DNA from: Thermoleophilia bacterium
GTDB taxonomy: Bacteria > Actinomycetota > Thermoleophilia > Miltoncostaeales > Miltoncostaeaceae
NCBI GenBank assembly: GCA_028285405.1
Contig: JANQPH010000011.1
Location: 62,001-126,000 of the forward strand
Reading direction: 5' to 3'
DNA length: 64,000 nt
The notes beneath the pieces are model-generated. The model searched no databases. It saw only the letters and a list, made by a program, of their open reading frames with translations, and was not told where the DNA came from. Shown one piece after another: positions 1-8,340 of this stretch (its first letter is position 1; each line of letters opens with the position of its first letter). The position numbers were made by a program, and so were the translations under genes.

Positions 1-225
1 GATCGCCGACCACTCGTGCCTGGTCGACAGCACCACCGCTCGGACTTGGGCCAGGCGAGCGAGGCGCGCGGCGGCGCGCGGCCGGGGGACCCCGACGACG
101 ACGGCATCAGCGGACTCGATTGGGCTCGGTCCGACTCGAGCCTTCCGAAGTCGCGCGAACAACTCCTGCTGGCGAGCCGGCTCTGCGAGCACGAAGACTC
201 GTACCCCTCGTGACTTCCTCGACAT
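1..225 (-). CDS. Partial hypothetical protein, N-terminal 75 residues only
   Basis: The minus strand is open from an ATG at 225 to the window edge, so the C-terminus is missing. A good Shine-Dalgarno (GGGAG, 6 bases before the ATG) supports the start. The visible part begins with a short basic stretch, then a hydrophobic strand (VRVFVLAEP), a helix-like segment (RQQELFARLRKAR) and a second strand (ADAVVVGVP). This beta-alpha-beta order resembles the start of a receiver-like or other Rossmann-type domain, but no acidic phosphorylation pocket can be seen in so short a piece. The function is unknown. Confidence 0.5.
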   Translation of the reverse strand, partial: MSRKSRGVRVFVLAEPARQQELFARLRKARVGPSPIESADAVVVGVPRPRAAARLARLAQVRAVVLSTRHEWSAI

Positions 226-415
226 CAGCGTCTCCCGTTCGACGGCGCACCACTTCCGTGGTGCTGGACAGGAGGTCGCTCAGGTCAGGAGTCAGTCGCG
301 AATGGTGTGCTTGCTCCGGGGGCTGGTGATGGTGACGACTCGGAGTCCGGTGTTCGCGCAGCCGGACTTACAGGGGCGTGGGGCTTCCGGATCGGTCCAC
401 GGCTGGCGTTGAGAG

Positions 416-805
416 CTACAGGCCGGCCGCTTGGGTGAGCCGGAGCGCCCGCTCCGAGTAGTCGGCGTTCGCCAGGAGGAAGCTCTTCTGCCAGCCCCAG
501 TCGTCCTCGACGAACATGGCGTACTCGGAGGCAGTGAGCTCGACCTGGTCGTTGACGTCGAGCTGCAGCATCCCGATCACCCGGTCGTAGTCCCTCGTGT
601 GATCCTCGGGACGGGGAAGGCTGAGGTAGGCGTTCTCGAGCTTGCCTTCACGGGCCTGCTGGTACAGCTCCTCCACTCGCTCGAGGACACGCTCCCGCCA
701 GCCCACGAGCGCCTCCTCGAAGATCCGGCGATGCCCGTCGCGGTTCTTCTCGAGGATCTCGATCAGCCGGAGCTTGTCCACCGTGATGCTGCGCTCGTCT
801 CTCAT
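416..805 (-). CDS. Conserved hypothetical protein, charged and helical
   Basis: This is a 129-residue cytoplasmic-looking protein without a signal peptide or membrane segment. The first 60 residues are rich in charged residues and predicted helical (KLRLIEILEKNRDGHRRIFEEAL). The second half contains a PRPEDHTRDYDRVIGMLQLD segment. The composition resembles small actinobacterial proteins seen next to phage-like or stress genes, but I do not recognise a named family. It stands alone, with about 150 bases to the next rightward gene. Confidence 0.8.
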   Translation of the reverse strand: MRDERSITVDKLRLIEILEKNRDGHRRIFEEALVGWRERVLERVEELYQQAREGKLENAYLSLPRPEDHTRDYDRVIGMLQLDVNDQVELTASEYAMFVEDDWGWQKSFLLANADYSERALRLTQAAGL

Positions 806-958
806 CCGACTCCTGTCCGGTGACGATTCGTCTCGCTCGACAGTCGGGCGGACGGTCTTCCGGCCTTACGGACTTCGGGATCTGACCGCTCCGAGGCCGT
901 CACGTAAGGCGCCACCGAGCCACGCAGGACTCATCGATCAACAGTCGAGGAGGTCTTG

Positions 959-1312
959 GTGGCTCAACAGGAAGTGGGCGGTGCCCCCGTCGTGCAGCAG
1001 CGAGGCAACGGCCTGGCGGTTGCGGCACTCGTGGTCGGGATCGTCGGTGCCGCATTCGGGCTCATCCCGATCACGTTCTTCATCGCGTTGGTGCTTGGGG
1101 TGATCGCCGTCGCGCTCGGTGGTCCGGCCCTGCGCGCTGCCTACAGGGGTCGGGGCCGCAAGGTGATGGCCTGGATCGGGACGCTGCTGGGGGTGCTCGC
1201 CATCGTGCTCGGGATCGTCGGCGCAGTGATCGTCAACGACGTGTTCGAGGACACCGAGCAGGAGCTCGAGCGGATCGAGCGCAACCTCGAGCGCGACCTC
1301 GACGGGCGGTAG
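959..1312 (+). CDS. Small DUF4190-like membrane protein
   Basis: A 117-residue protein with two or three hydrophobic segments (about residues 17-52 and 70-92) and a charged amphipathic C-terminal tail (EQELERIERNLERDL). The pattern of a Gly/Ala-rich double membrane hairpin with a short basic loop (YRGRGRKVMAW) is that of DUF4190-type proteins of unknown function. I chose GTG 959 rather than TTG 956, because GAGGAGG at 947-953 is 5 bases from the GTG and only 2 from the TTG. A second tiny membrane protein starts 9 bases after its stop codon. Confidence 0.75.
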   Translation: MAQQEVGGAPVVQQRGNGLAVAALVVGIVGAAFGLIPITFFIALVLGVIAVALGGPALRAAYRGRGRKVMAWIGTLLGVLAIVLGIVGAVIVNDVFEDTEQELERIERNLERDLDGR

Positions 1313-1320
1313 ACCGCGTC

Positions 1321-1464
1321 ATGGAGTGGTTCGGCATCCCGTGGTGGGTCTGGGTGTTCGTGATCCCGGAGGTGGTGATGGCGGCGATCTGGTTCGTGAT
1401 CGTCCTCCCGATTGCGGCCGTCGCCGCGCTCATCGAGCGCATGCGGGAGGACTGGGGCTCCTGA
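1321..1464 (+). CDS. 47-residue single-span membrane protein
   Basis: This short frame begins with ATG, 9 bases after the preceding gene. It encodes MEWFGIPWWVWVFVIPEV, then a long hydrophobic span and a charged end (IERMREDWGS). It looks like a single membrane helix with an aromatic N-terminal cap. The tight spacing suggests co-transcription and possibly translational coupling with the upstream membrane protein, since no strong ribosome-binding site of its own is visible. The function is unknown. Confidence 0.55.
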   Translation: MEWFGIPWWVWVFVIPEVVMAAIWFVIVLPIAAVAALIERMREDWGS

Positions 1465-1514
1465 CCCCGGCCGCCCAAGGCTCGCCGACGGGTAGTCGTC
1501 CCCGTCGACGAGGC

Positions 1515-1985
1515 TCACAGCCCCGGTGAGCGAGAGCCTCGGTTCGAAGGGCGTGTCCGGTGGATCGTGAAGCGCTTGCACGCGATGTGCTTGCTCACCC
1601 GCCCGTTCACGCGCTGCGTGGCCGATACGCACGCACGCGCCTTCTGACGGCGCAGGTTGGCCGTGCCGGTGAAGCGGGTGTAGAAGCTGCCCGACGTCCA
1701 GCCGCGCGTCCCTCGCTGGCAGACGTTGATCCGGTGCGATCCCACGCGCTTGACCGTGCGCCATCCACCCGGCGCCCGCACCTGGAGCGTGGCGCGCACG
1801 ACGGCACGGCAGGTCGATGCGTTGGGGGGCGACAGGATGAACCCGCTGACCTGGATGGAGATGCGGTCGTTGCGGTCGAGGTCGGTCACACGGACCGGGA
1901 CCGAGGTCGCCGGAGCGACGGCGCTCGCCCACAGCCCGGCTCCGACGACGAGCGCGATGGCGGATGCCTTCGGGAGCCCGGTCAT
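1515..1985 (-). CDS. Secreted protein of unknown function
   Basis: 156 residues. An N-terminal signal peptide (KASAIALVVGAGLWASAVAPA) is followed by a beta-rich domain with four cysteines, spaced as two probable disulfide pairs, and a basic C-terminus. The ATG at 1985 shares its A with the TGA of the preceding lipoprotein gene (TGATG), so the two are translationally coupled. An open frame continues upstream through the lipoprotein gene, but that part is a shadow. No known family is recognised. Confidence 0.75.
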   Translation of the reverse strand: MTGLPKASAIALVVGAGLWASAVAPATSVPVRVTDLDRNDRISIQVSGFILSPPNASTCRAVVRATLQVRAPGGWRTVKRVGSHRINVCQRGTRGWTSGSFYTRFTGTANLRRQKARACVSATQRVNGRVSKHIACKRFTIHRTRPSNRGSRSPGL

Positions 1986-2539
1986 CACAGGCTCCACTGG
2001 CCGGTGTCGCCGAAGCCGGACTCGGTCGACCACTGGAAGGTGCGCAGCGGCGCGGTGCTGACCTCGAAGCTCACCCACCCCTGCCGGGAGTCGCCTGGCG
2101 CGATCGTGAGCGATCCGAGCGCCGGCTCCTTCACCTCGAAGATGGTCGCGTCCCACTCGACGTCTCGTGCGTCCACGACCGCGGCCCCGTTCGAGATCGA
2201 GTCGTCGAAGGGCGCGTCGCCGGTGTTCCGGATCCGCATCCGAACGGCGGCGAACTGGTTGCCCGCGTCGGGCTCGATGAACTGGTTGGTGGACGGGACG
2301 GGGTTCTGGACCTCGAGCACGGTCGCCTGCACGGTGGTGTCGAAGCCGTCGAGCGTGATCGAGTCCCCGACCGCCGCCGACTCCTTGCCCGAGCCGGAGG
2401 AGTCCGGGGCCGCGCCGTCCTCGGCGACGGCCGGGTCCGGCTCGGAGTCGGGCTCGGATGTCACCGTGGTGTCGCAGCCCGCGAGCGCGAGCCCTCCCGC
2501 GATGAGCAGGGGCACCACAACCATGGTCGTTCGTCGCAT
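1985..2539 (-). CDS. Lipoprotein with DUF4352-like domain
   Basis: 184 residues. The signal peptide ends in a lipobox (LALAGC), so the protein is predicted to be lipid-anchored on the outer face of the membrane. An acidic Ser/Pro/Asp linker follows. A beta-sandwich then carries DUF4352/telomeric-repeat-like hallmarks: QFAAVRMRIRNTGDAPF and a late APGDSRQGWVSFEV. An upstream in-frame start at 2584 is possible, but the ATG at 2539 has GGAG 6 bases before it and gives a normal signal peptide. The family's precise role is unknown; members are often extracytoplasmic binding or chaperone-like domains. Confidence 0.85.
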   Translation of the reverse strand: MRRTTMVVVPLLIAGGLALAGCDTTVTSEPDSEPDPAVAEDGAAPDSSGSGKESAAVGDSITLDGFDTTVQATVLEVQNPVPSTNQFIEPDAGNQFAAVRMRIRNTGDAPFDDSISNGAAVVDARDVEWDATIFEVKEPALGSLTIAPGDSRQGWVSFEVSTAPLRTFQWSTESGFGDTGQWSL

Positions 2540-2677
2540 TCGGACTCCAAGCTGGTTCGCGGGACACGGAGGAGTCCGAGGCATGGGCCGTGGTTCTTAC
2601 GGGTCCGCCCGCCGTGCGAGCGTAAGTGGCGGTTGCTGCCGGCCTGACTCGTCGATGTCAGCGGCACAGGGAGCGGC

Positions 2678-3295
2678 ATGCCGAGCTGGATGCGGAGGAA
2701 GCGGGACCCGTGGGACCGGGTCCTCGCGGAGCACATCACGACCGAGATGCCCGCCGGCAAGGGGCGGCCCTGGTCGAGTTCCGATCTCGACCGGCGGTGG
2801 CTCATCGGCGGCGCGGCCGCGGTTGCCGTTCTCCTCGTCGCGGTCGGGGTGCTGGCGGCGCTCACGGTCATCAACAACAGCCGAGCGAGCCAGAACCTCG
2901 AGCGCGCGGACCGATGGCAGGAGCGCTCGGAGGAGCTGTCGGATCTGGTGTCCGTTCGAACGAGGTCGCTCAACCGGCAGACCGCCCGACTGAACGTCGC
3001 CTCGAACCGGCTGCGCAGTTCACGACGGGCGGTCCAACGATCCGAGGCCGACGTGGCAACGCTCGAGCAACGACAGAGCGAGCTGGCGGACGAGAAGGCC
3101 GCGATCGAGGATCAGCGGGGAGCGCTTGCGACGGTCGTCGTTCGGCTCGACGCCTGTCGCCTCGCCGTCGTCGATGCGTACAACGAGCTGAACGCCGGCT
3201 TCGACCCCGGTGTGCTCGTCGACAATGCCAACGCCGCCTGCTCGGAGGCGGAGGCGGTTGCGGACGACTACTTGGCGACGTACGGCGCACCATGA
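2678..3295 (+). CDS. Membrane-anchored coiled-coil protein
   Basis: 205 residues. A basic cytoplasmic N-terminus (MPSWMRRKRDPWDRVL) precedes one membrane span at about residues 43-65 and a long coiled coil (about 70-145; repeats of LERADRWQERSEEL type). A small C-terminal domain with two cysteines (DACRLAV, NAACSEAEA) should lie outside the cell and could be disulfide-linked. Its TGA overlaps the ATG of the protease gene (ATGA), so the two are coupled. This suggests that it scaffolds, or is processed by, the protease. The specific function is unknown. Confidence 0.8.
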   Translation: MPSWMRRKRDPWDRVLAEHITTEMPAGKGRPWSSSDLDRRWLIGGAAAVAVLLVAVGVLAALTVINNSRASQNLERADRWQERSEELSDLVSVRTRSLNRQTARLNVASNRLRSSRRAVQRSEADVATLEQRQSELADEKAAIEDQRGALATVVVRLDACRLAVVDAYNELNAGFDPGVLVDNANAACSEAEAVADDYLATYGAP

Positions 3296-4041
3296 GGTGG
3301 TTCGGCTACCTGCTGCTACCCGTCGTGCTGGTCGTCGCCGGATGTGCCGGGCTTGCCAGCGAGCCCCCGAGCGCATCGCCTGAGAGCCTCGCTCCGCCGC
3401 TCGAGGAGGAGGTGCCGGCGGCGGAGGGGATCGTGCGGGTCCGGGTGCCATCTCTCGCGCAGGACGGCTTCGAGCGGAAGGCGGACCGGCTGACCGTTCG
3501 GGTTCGCAACCTGTCGTGCGTCGGCGTTGGGACCGGATCGGGGTTCGCGATCGACGACCGGACGCTGATGACGAACCGGCACGTCGTCGCGGGCGCCAGC
3601 GAGCTCGAGGTGAACACCTGGGACGGGCGGACGCTCCGAGTCTCGGCGGCCGAGGTCGGGGTCCTCGGCGATGTCGCCTTCATGGAGGTGGACGGCGAGC
3701 TTCCGGTCGTCGGCGACCTGGACGGCAGTGCGCCGACCGGCAGCGAGATCGCGGCCGTTGGGTACCCGCTCGGCGGGGCGTTCACGATCGCTGAGGGCGT
3801 CGTGATCGACCGCATTCCCGGCGACGCGTTCGAGGTCCCGGGCGAGATCGTTCGGATCAACGCGGACGTCCAGCCCGGCAACTCGGGCGGCCCACTGCTC
3901 GACAACCAGGGGCGCGTGGTGGCTGTCGTCTACGCGATCGAGATCGCAACCGGCTTCGGTCTCGCGATCCCGATCGACACGGTCGACGAGCTGCTGGCCC
4001 GGGCGGGAACGACGGCGGTGCCGCCGTGTGGATACGAGTAG
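3292..4041 (+). CDS. Trypsin-like serine protease lipoprotein
   Basis: 249 residues. The lipobox VAGC places Cys18 at the mature N-terminus. The body is a chymotrypsin-fold (S1C/HtrA-like) protease. His97 lies in MTNRHVV, Asp127 in LGDVAF and the nucleophile Ser198 in PGNSGGP, so the triad is intact. There is no PDZ domain after the protease, unlike classical HtrA/DegP. Cys75 and Cys246 could form a disulfide that staples the ends. It is coupled to the upstream coiled-coil membrane protein. The likely role is extracytoplasmic protein cleavage; the substrate is unknown. Confidence 0.9.
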   Translation: MRWFGYLLLPVVLVVAGCAGLASEPPSASPESLAPPLEEEVPAAEGIVRVRVPSLAQDGFERKADRLTVRVRNLSCVGVGTGSGFAIDDRTLMTNRHVVAGASELEVNTWDGRTLRVSAAEVGVLGDVAFMEVDGELPVVGDLDGSAPTGSEIAAVGYPLGGAFTIAEGVVIDRIPGDAFEVPGEIVRINADVQPGNSGGPLLDNQGRVVAVVYAIEIATGFGLAIPIDTVDELLARAGTTAVPPCGYE

Positions 4042-4071
4042 GGTCGGCCCGTCGACCGAGCGGACCAGGGC

Positions 4072-4389
4072 CTACCGCACTGCGCGGTGGGTCTCGAGTG
4101 CACGGCGGTGGCCCGCGAAACGCGGAAGCTCCTCGGCCGCTTGGGACTCCCACCACCGACGATGCAGCGTCGGGCGCTTGGTCCGTGGCTTCCCGCAGCT
4201 CCAACACGAGCAGAAGCCGGCCACCGCGTTGTTGGCCAGCTTGCCGCGTTGCGTCGGCTGGCTCCAGTGCGAGTAGGAGCACAAGTCGACGTCCTGCCAC
4301 GAGCCTCCGGCCTCGTATCGCAGGCGCTTTCGGATCACGCGTCCACGGTGGTGGCGGCGCAGCGCGCGCCGCGAGTCTGGTCGAGCCAT
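4072..4389 (-). CDS. Small conserved Cys-rich basic protein
   Basis: 105 residues. It begins MARPDSRRALRRHHRGRV and carries CSYSHW, then GKLANN, FCSCWSCGKPR and a final RRWWESQAAEELPRF. The order basic N-terminus, Gly-Lys-Leu, CxCxxCGxPR and a closing E-R-rich helix matches a widespread but uncharacterised small-protein family with a probable zinc site. GGGAG lies 6 bases before the ATG at 4389. In-frame sequence extends upstream to 4632, but without family-like content. The gene neighbours an HNH endonuclease, the other small zinc-type protein here. Confidence 0.7.
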   Translation of the reverse strand: MARPDSRRALRRHHRGRVIRKRLRYEAGGSWQDVDLCSYSHWSQPTQRGKLANNAVAGFCSCWSCGKPRTKRPTLHRRWWESQAAEELPRFAGHRRALETHRAVR

Positions 4390-4410
4390 CCCGTCTCCCA
4401 CAGGTCGCGC

Positions 4411-4436
4411 CCCGACCCGGAAGGCCGGGGCTCGGG
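4411..4436. other. Hairpin in the gap between the Cys-rich gene and HNH gene
   Basis: CCCGA pairs with TCGGG and the inner CCCGG with CCGGG across a 4-base loop, leaving a 2-base bulge on one side. It has no T-tract. The gap 4390-4592 otherwise shows no gene. It could act as a terminator or simply shield the leader of either divergent gene. Confidence 0.3.
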
Positions 4437-4592
4437 TCTCTGTGGGAGTGGGTGCACCGGTCGACCGTAGCTCCCCGGTGTCAAACGGGTAAGGGGGCGC
4501 CTCCGGTTCCGTGACTGAAGGGCACGGGCATGCGAACGACACGCAGACCCATCGGCCACCGAGCGCGGCGTCGACAAGGTTCGGCCTGAGCC

Positions 4593-4886
4593 ATGGCCCC
4601 CCGTCGGTGGCGTCGTCAGGAGCGGATCGCACTCCTCGGGCAGCGGGCAGGCTGGGTGTGCCAGCTGTGCTTCGAGCCGGTCGATCCGAGCCTGTCGGGA
4701 AATCACCCCGACGGTGCGACGGCCGATCACGTCATCCCCCGGTCCATGGGCGGGACGAGCGAACCCGGGAACCTGCGCCTGGCCCATCGTCGATGCAACG
4801 AGAAGCTCGCGAGCCCGGCGCATCGCTCCGCGCGGGTCTTCCTCGAGGCCGGTGTCGTGCCTCCGGCCAGGTCGGCGGTGAACTGA
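4593..4886 (+). CDS. HNH endonuclease
   Basis: 97 residues and complete. CQLC near residue 28 and HRRCN near residue 65 give the treble-clef zinc cysteines. ATADHVIPRSMGG supplies the catalytic Asp-His, and NLRLAHRRCN the closing Asn and His of an HNH site. The fold is that of free-standing HNH nucleases of the McrA/5-methylcytosine-type group, but with no restriction partner, intron, intein or phage gene nearby. The role is therefore open: DNA repair, defence or a domesticated homing enzyme. The upstream ribosome-binding site is weak. Confidence 0.85.
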   Translation: MAPRRWRRQERIALLGQRAGWVCQLCFEPVDPSLSGNHPDGATADHVIPRSMGGTSEPGNLRLAHRRCNEKLASPAHRSARVFLEAGVVPPARSAVN

Positions 4887-4948
4887 CGTCGCGGCGCTCT
4901 GTGTGTTGCGGGACACGTCGGCGAGTCCTGCGACGGGCGGTCCGTTTC

Positions 4949-7243
4949 TTACGCGGACTCCGGCCGGCCGAGCTCGTCGTCGGCTGGGCCCGCCACCCGT
5001 TCCTCTCGCCGCCCAACTCGTGACATCGCCGACGGCCACCAGTTCCACCGCCCGAGCAGCGACACCGTCGACGGCACCAGCAGCGTCCTCACCAGGAACG
5101 TGTCGAGCAGGATGCCGAGAGCGATCGCGACCCCGAGCTGGCGCACCTGGTCCGTCGGGCTCGTGAGTCCCACGACGAGGAAGGTGGCTGCCAGGACGAG
5201 GCCAGCCGAGGTCACCGTGCCGCCGGTCGAGCGCAGGGCGGTCGCGACGGCATCACGGAGGCGGCGCTTGGCGGCCTCCTCCCGGATCCTGGTCATGACC
5301 AGGATGTTGTAGTCGGAGCCGAGGGCCATCAGGAAGACGAACATCAGGAACGGCAGGACGAAGTTGAGCCCGTCGGCACCGCCGATCCACATGAAGATGA
5401 TCACCGCGAGGCCGAGCGCGGCGAAGTAGCTGAGGGCCACGCTCGCGACCAGGTAGAGGGGCGCGATCAGGCTCCTCAGCACGATCGCGAGCAGGACGGC
5501 GATCAGCACGAGCACGACCGGGAGCACCGTCCGCAGGTCGTTGTTCGAGAGGTCCGAGATGTCGTAGGAGACGGCGGCGATCCCGGCCACGCCGACCTCG
5601 GCGGCGCCGACCGACTCGCCGACCCGGTCGACCTCGTCCCGCACATCGGGGATGGCGTCGAGGGCGGCGGTGCTCGCGGCCGGCCCGGCGGCGAGGGCGG
5701 TCTGGAACTGGACGGTCCGCCCGTCGGGGCTGATGTCGCGTCCGGATGCGCGGAAGGCCTCGTAGAGCGCCTCGGCCACCGCGATGCCCGCCGGCGGCAC
5801 GAGCGGCAGGTTGGCCGGGTCGCCGAGCTCCTCGCGCAGCTCGACCAGGATCGGCGCCGGGATCGGCCGCCCGGTCGGTGACGTGGGCCCGGTCACCGAG
5901 GCGAACACGTCGGACCGCTCGAGCTCGCGCTGCGCTCGCGCGACGCTGTCGAGCTCGGTGAACACCGGGCGGTCGAACCGCATGACGACGGTGGTCGGGT
6001 CGTTTGCCGCGGCGGGGAAGTTGGCCTCGATCAGCGCGGTCCCCTTGGCCGATCCGCTCCCGGACGGGCCGTCGTCGGCGGACCCGCCGAAGCCCCCGGC
6101 CGAGAATCCGATCGCGCACAGCGCCAGCGCTCCGAAGAACACGACCCCAGCAGCGAGCGCCCGCTTCGGGCGCGCGACGACTCGTTCGGCGATCCGGCCC
6201 CAGGCACCTTCGCCGACGTCCTCCACCCGTCGCGGCCAGAAGAGCGCTCGTCCGGCGATGGCGCAGAGCGCGGGCAGCAGCGTCAGGGCGGCGAGCAGCA
6301 TGATCGCGATGGCCAGCGCCAGCGCCGGCCCGAGGTCGCGGTACATCACGAAGGTCGCGAGCAGCAGTGACAGGAGCGCGACGATCACCGTTCCCGCCGA
6401 CGAGCTGATCGACGCCCCGATCCGCTCGACGGATCGCACGACCGCGGCCTTCGGGTCGAGCCCGTTGGCCATCTCCTCGCGCATGCGCAGCACCAGGAAG
6501 AGCCCGTAGTCGGTCCCGGCGCCGATGACGAGCACCGTGAAGAGGGCCTGGGTCACGGCCGAGACGTCGAAGAGCCCCTCGTTGGCCAGGGCGCCGATCG
6601 TGCCGCCGGCGACGACGAGTACGAGGACCGCGGGAAGCAGGGTGATGATCGGAGCGAGCAGGCTCCGGAACACAAGGAAGAGCATCACCAGCACGACCGC
6701 GTTGACGAGCAGCGCGGTCAGCTGGTTGCGATCGGCGTTCGACGCCGTGGTGTCGACCTCGATCGCGAGCTCGCCGGTGAGCTCGGCCTCGACCCCGGGC
6801 CCGAAGTCCGTCGAGGTGATCTCGCTCCGGATCCGGTCGACGAGCGGCTCGGCCTCGTCGCTCGAGGGCGAGACCGGCGTCGCCACCAGCGCGATCGCCG
6901 CCTTGCCGCTGCTCGCGACCCCCTCGGGCCGGACTGCGGAGACCTCGTCGAGCGCTCCGACCCGCGCCTCGAGCCCGTCGAGCTTGGCCAGGTCGCCGGC
7001 CGAGAGCGGGCCATCCTCCGAGGCGACGACGATCTCGGCGGTCGAGCCGTTGATCGGCTCGAAGGGGGCCGCCAGCTCGGCGGCCTCGACGCTCGGCGTG
7101 TCGCTCGGCAGGAACGCGCTCTGGCGGTTGTCGACGACGCTCGAGAGCGTCGGTGCCCACAGTGCGACGACGACGGTCGCGATCACCCAGATCGCGACGA
7201 CCAGGTAGCGAAAGCGCACCGCGAGGGCGCCGATGGTGCGCAT
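4949..7243 (-). CDS. MMPL-family RND transporter
   Basis: 764 residues with two homologous halves. Each half has an N-terminal span, a large extracytoplasmic domain (about 32-175 and 375-570) and a bundle of five or six spans. The conserved Asp-Tyr pairs thought to carry protons in MMPL exporters are present at 245-246 (GTDYG) and 644-645 (GSDYN). Such proteins export lipids or hydrophobic molecules using the proton gradient. The start at 7243 has CGGAGG just upstream. It is the last gene of a leftward set that begins with two flippase-like proteins, which suggests a joint role in moving envelope lipids; this is inference from context. Confidence 0.93.
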   Translation of the reverse strand: MRTIGALAVRFRYLVVAIWVIATVVVALWAPTLSSVVDNRQSAFLPSDTPSVEAAELAAPFEPINGSTAEIVVASEDGPLSAGDLAKLDGLEARVGALDEVSAVRPEGVASSGKAAIALVATPVSPSSDEAEPLVDRIRSEITSTDFGPGVEAELTGELAIEVDTTASNADRNQLTALLVNAVVLVMLFLVFRSLLAPIITLLPAVLVLVVAGGTIGALANEGLFDVSAVTQALFTVLVIGAGTDYGLFLVLRMREEMANGLDPKAAVVRSVERIGASISSSAGTVIVALLSLLLATFVMYRDLGPALALAIAIMLLAALTLLPALCAIAGRALFWPRRVEDVGEGAWGRIAERVVARPKRALAAGVVFFGALALCAIGFSAGGFGGSADDGPSGSGSAKGTALIEANFPAAANDPTTVVMRFDRPVFTELDSVARAQRELERSDVFASVTGPTSPTGRPIPAPILVELREELGDPANLPLVPPAGIAVAEALYEAFRASGRDISPDGRTVQFQTALAAGPAASTAALDAIPDVRDEVDRVGESVGAAEVGVAGIAAVSYDISDLSNNDLRTVLPVVLVLIAVLLAIVLRSLIAPLYLVASVALSYFAALGLAVIIFMWIGGADGLNFVLPFLMFVFLMALGSDYNILVMTRIREEAAKRRLRDAVATALRSTGGTVTSAGLVLAATFLVVGLTSPTDQVRQLGVAIALGILLDTFLVRTLLVPSTVSLLGRWNWWPSAMSRVGRREERVAGPADDELGRPESA

Positions 7244-7341
7244 GTTCCTCCGGGGAAGGGGGTGCGGCGCGTGGGCCCCCACACGCCGCGATGTTCGATC
7301 GGCCCCCTCCGCCGGCGACCTGAGGCGGTGCGCCCGTCTCG

Positions 7342-8340
7342 CTAGAGCAGCTTGGCCTTCCGCAGTTCGCGGAGGGTCTCGACCCCGTACAGCGCGGGCA
7401 GGTAGATGTTGAAGGCGCGCATGAGGATCGCGGCTGCGAGCGCGTTCGCCTCGGGCACACCGACGACGACCAGCAGCGCCGCGGTCGCCCCGGCACTGAC
7501 CCCGATCCCGCCCGGCGTGGGGATGACCCCACCGACCGCCACGGCGCCGCCGGCGACCAGGAGCGCCTCCCAGAACGTGATCCCCGGCCCGGGCAGTGCG
7601 GCGACGATCAGCAGCACCGACGCCGAGAACGCCAGCCGCTCGATCAGTCCGCCGCCAAAGATCTCGAGCACCTGTCGCGGCGACTTCAGGGACCGCCATG
7701 TCTCGGTCAGGGTCGAGACGAGCGGCGGCACGACCCGCGTGCGCACCCACGGGACCAGCACGATGGCGAGCAGCCCGGCGATCAGCACGGCGGCCATCGC
7801 GACGACCAGCGGCCACGCGTCCCCGAGCTCGGAGACGAACGCGCTGCCATGCGCCCCCGCGCCGACGGCGACACCGGCGATCACCAGCACGACCACGTCG
7901 ACGACCCAGCCGGTCACGGTCGCGAGCGGGGCCTTGCCGACGGCCTCGGCCCGTCCGGAACCGGACTTCTCGGCGTAGTCGACGGTCATCACGAGGCGCG
8001 CCGAGTCGCCCGGTGTCGCGAGCGCGAACAGCTGGATCGCGTACTGCAGCTGGGTCGTCCGCAGCCAGGCCAGCGGCCGTCCCATCGCGCCGCGCAGCGC
8101 CATCGTGAAGGCGACGAACCGCACCTGCGAGGCGGCGAACGCGGCGATGAGCACCCCGGGGGATGCCGCCGAGAACGCATCGCCGAGCTCGCGCAGGCCG
8201 ACCTGCGCCAGCGCCAGCCCGATCGCCACCAGCGCGACGATCGTGAGGACGCCGATGACCAGCGTCTTCCACGAGATCCGCCGGACGGGCCCCGCCCAGG
8301 CGAGCAGCCGCGAGAAGGCGTGGTGGTGGCCGGCGGTCAC
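7342..8340 (-). CDS. Lysylphosphatidylglycerol synthase TM-region (UPF0104) protein, copy 2
   Basis: 332 residues with about eight membrane spans. Family signatures are visible: LQYAIQLFALATPGDSARL in the middle and GGVIPTPGGIGVSAG near the C-terminus. The family (LPG_synthase_TM, flippase-like) is the membrane domain of MprF without its tRNA-dependent catalytic part, so lipid flipping or transport is more likely than lysyl transfer. The GTG start at 8340 follows the TAG of its paralogue with no gap. It is closely similar to that paralogue along its whole length, indicating tandem duplication. Confidence 0.88.
   Translation of the reverse strand: MTAGHHHAFSRLLAWAGPVRRISWKTLVIGVLTIVALVAIGLALAQVGLRELGDAFSAASPGVLIAAFAASQVRFVAFTMALRGAMGRPLAWLRTTQLQYAIQLFALATPGDSARLVMTVDYAEKSGSGRAEAVGKAPLATVTGWVVDVVVLVIAGVAVGAGAHGSAFVSELGDAWPLVVAMAAVLIAGLLAIVLVPWVRTRVVPPLVSTLTETWRSLKSPRQVLEIFGGGLIERLAFSASVLLIVAALPGPGITFWEALLVAGGAVAVGGVIPTPGGIGVSAGATAALLVVVGVPEANALAAAILMRAFNIYLPALYGVETLRELRKAKLL

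Noticed and set aside
2594-4951. Repeated TTCTTACG-like octamers near 2594 and 4945
   Set aside because: Only two copies, one of them overlapping the stop codon of the MMPL gene; no consistent spacing to starts.
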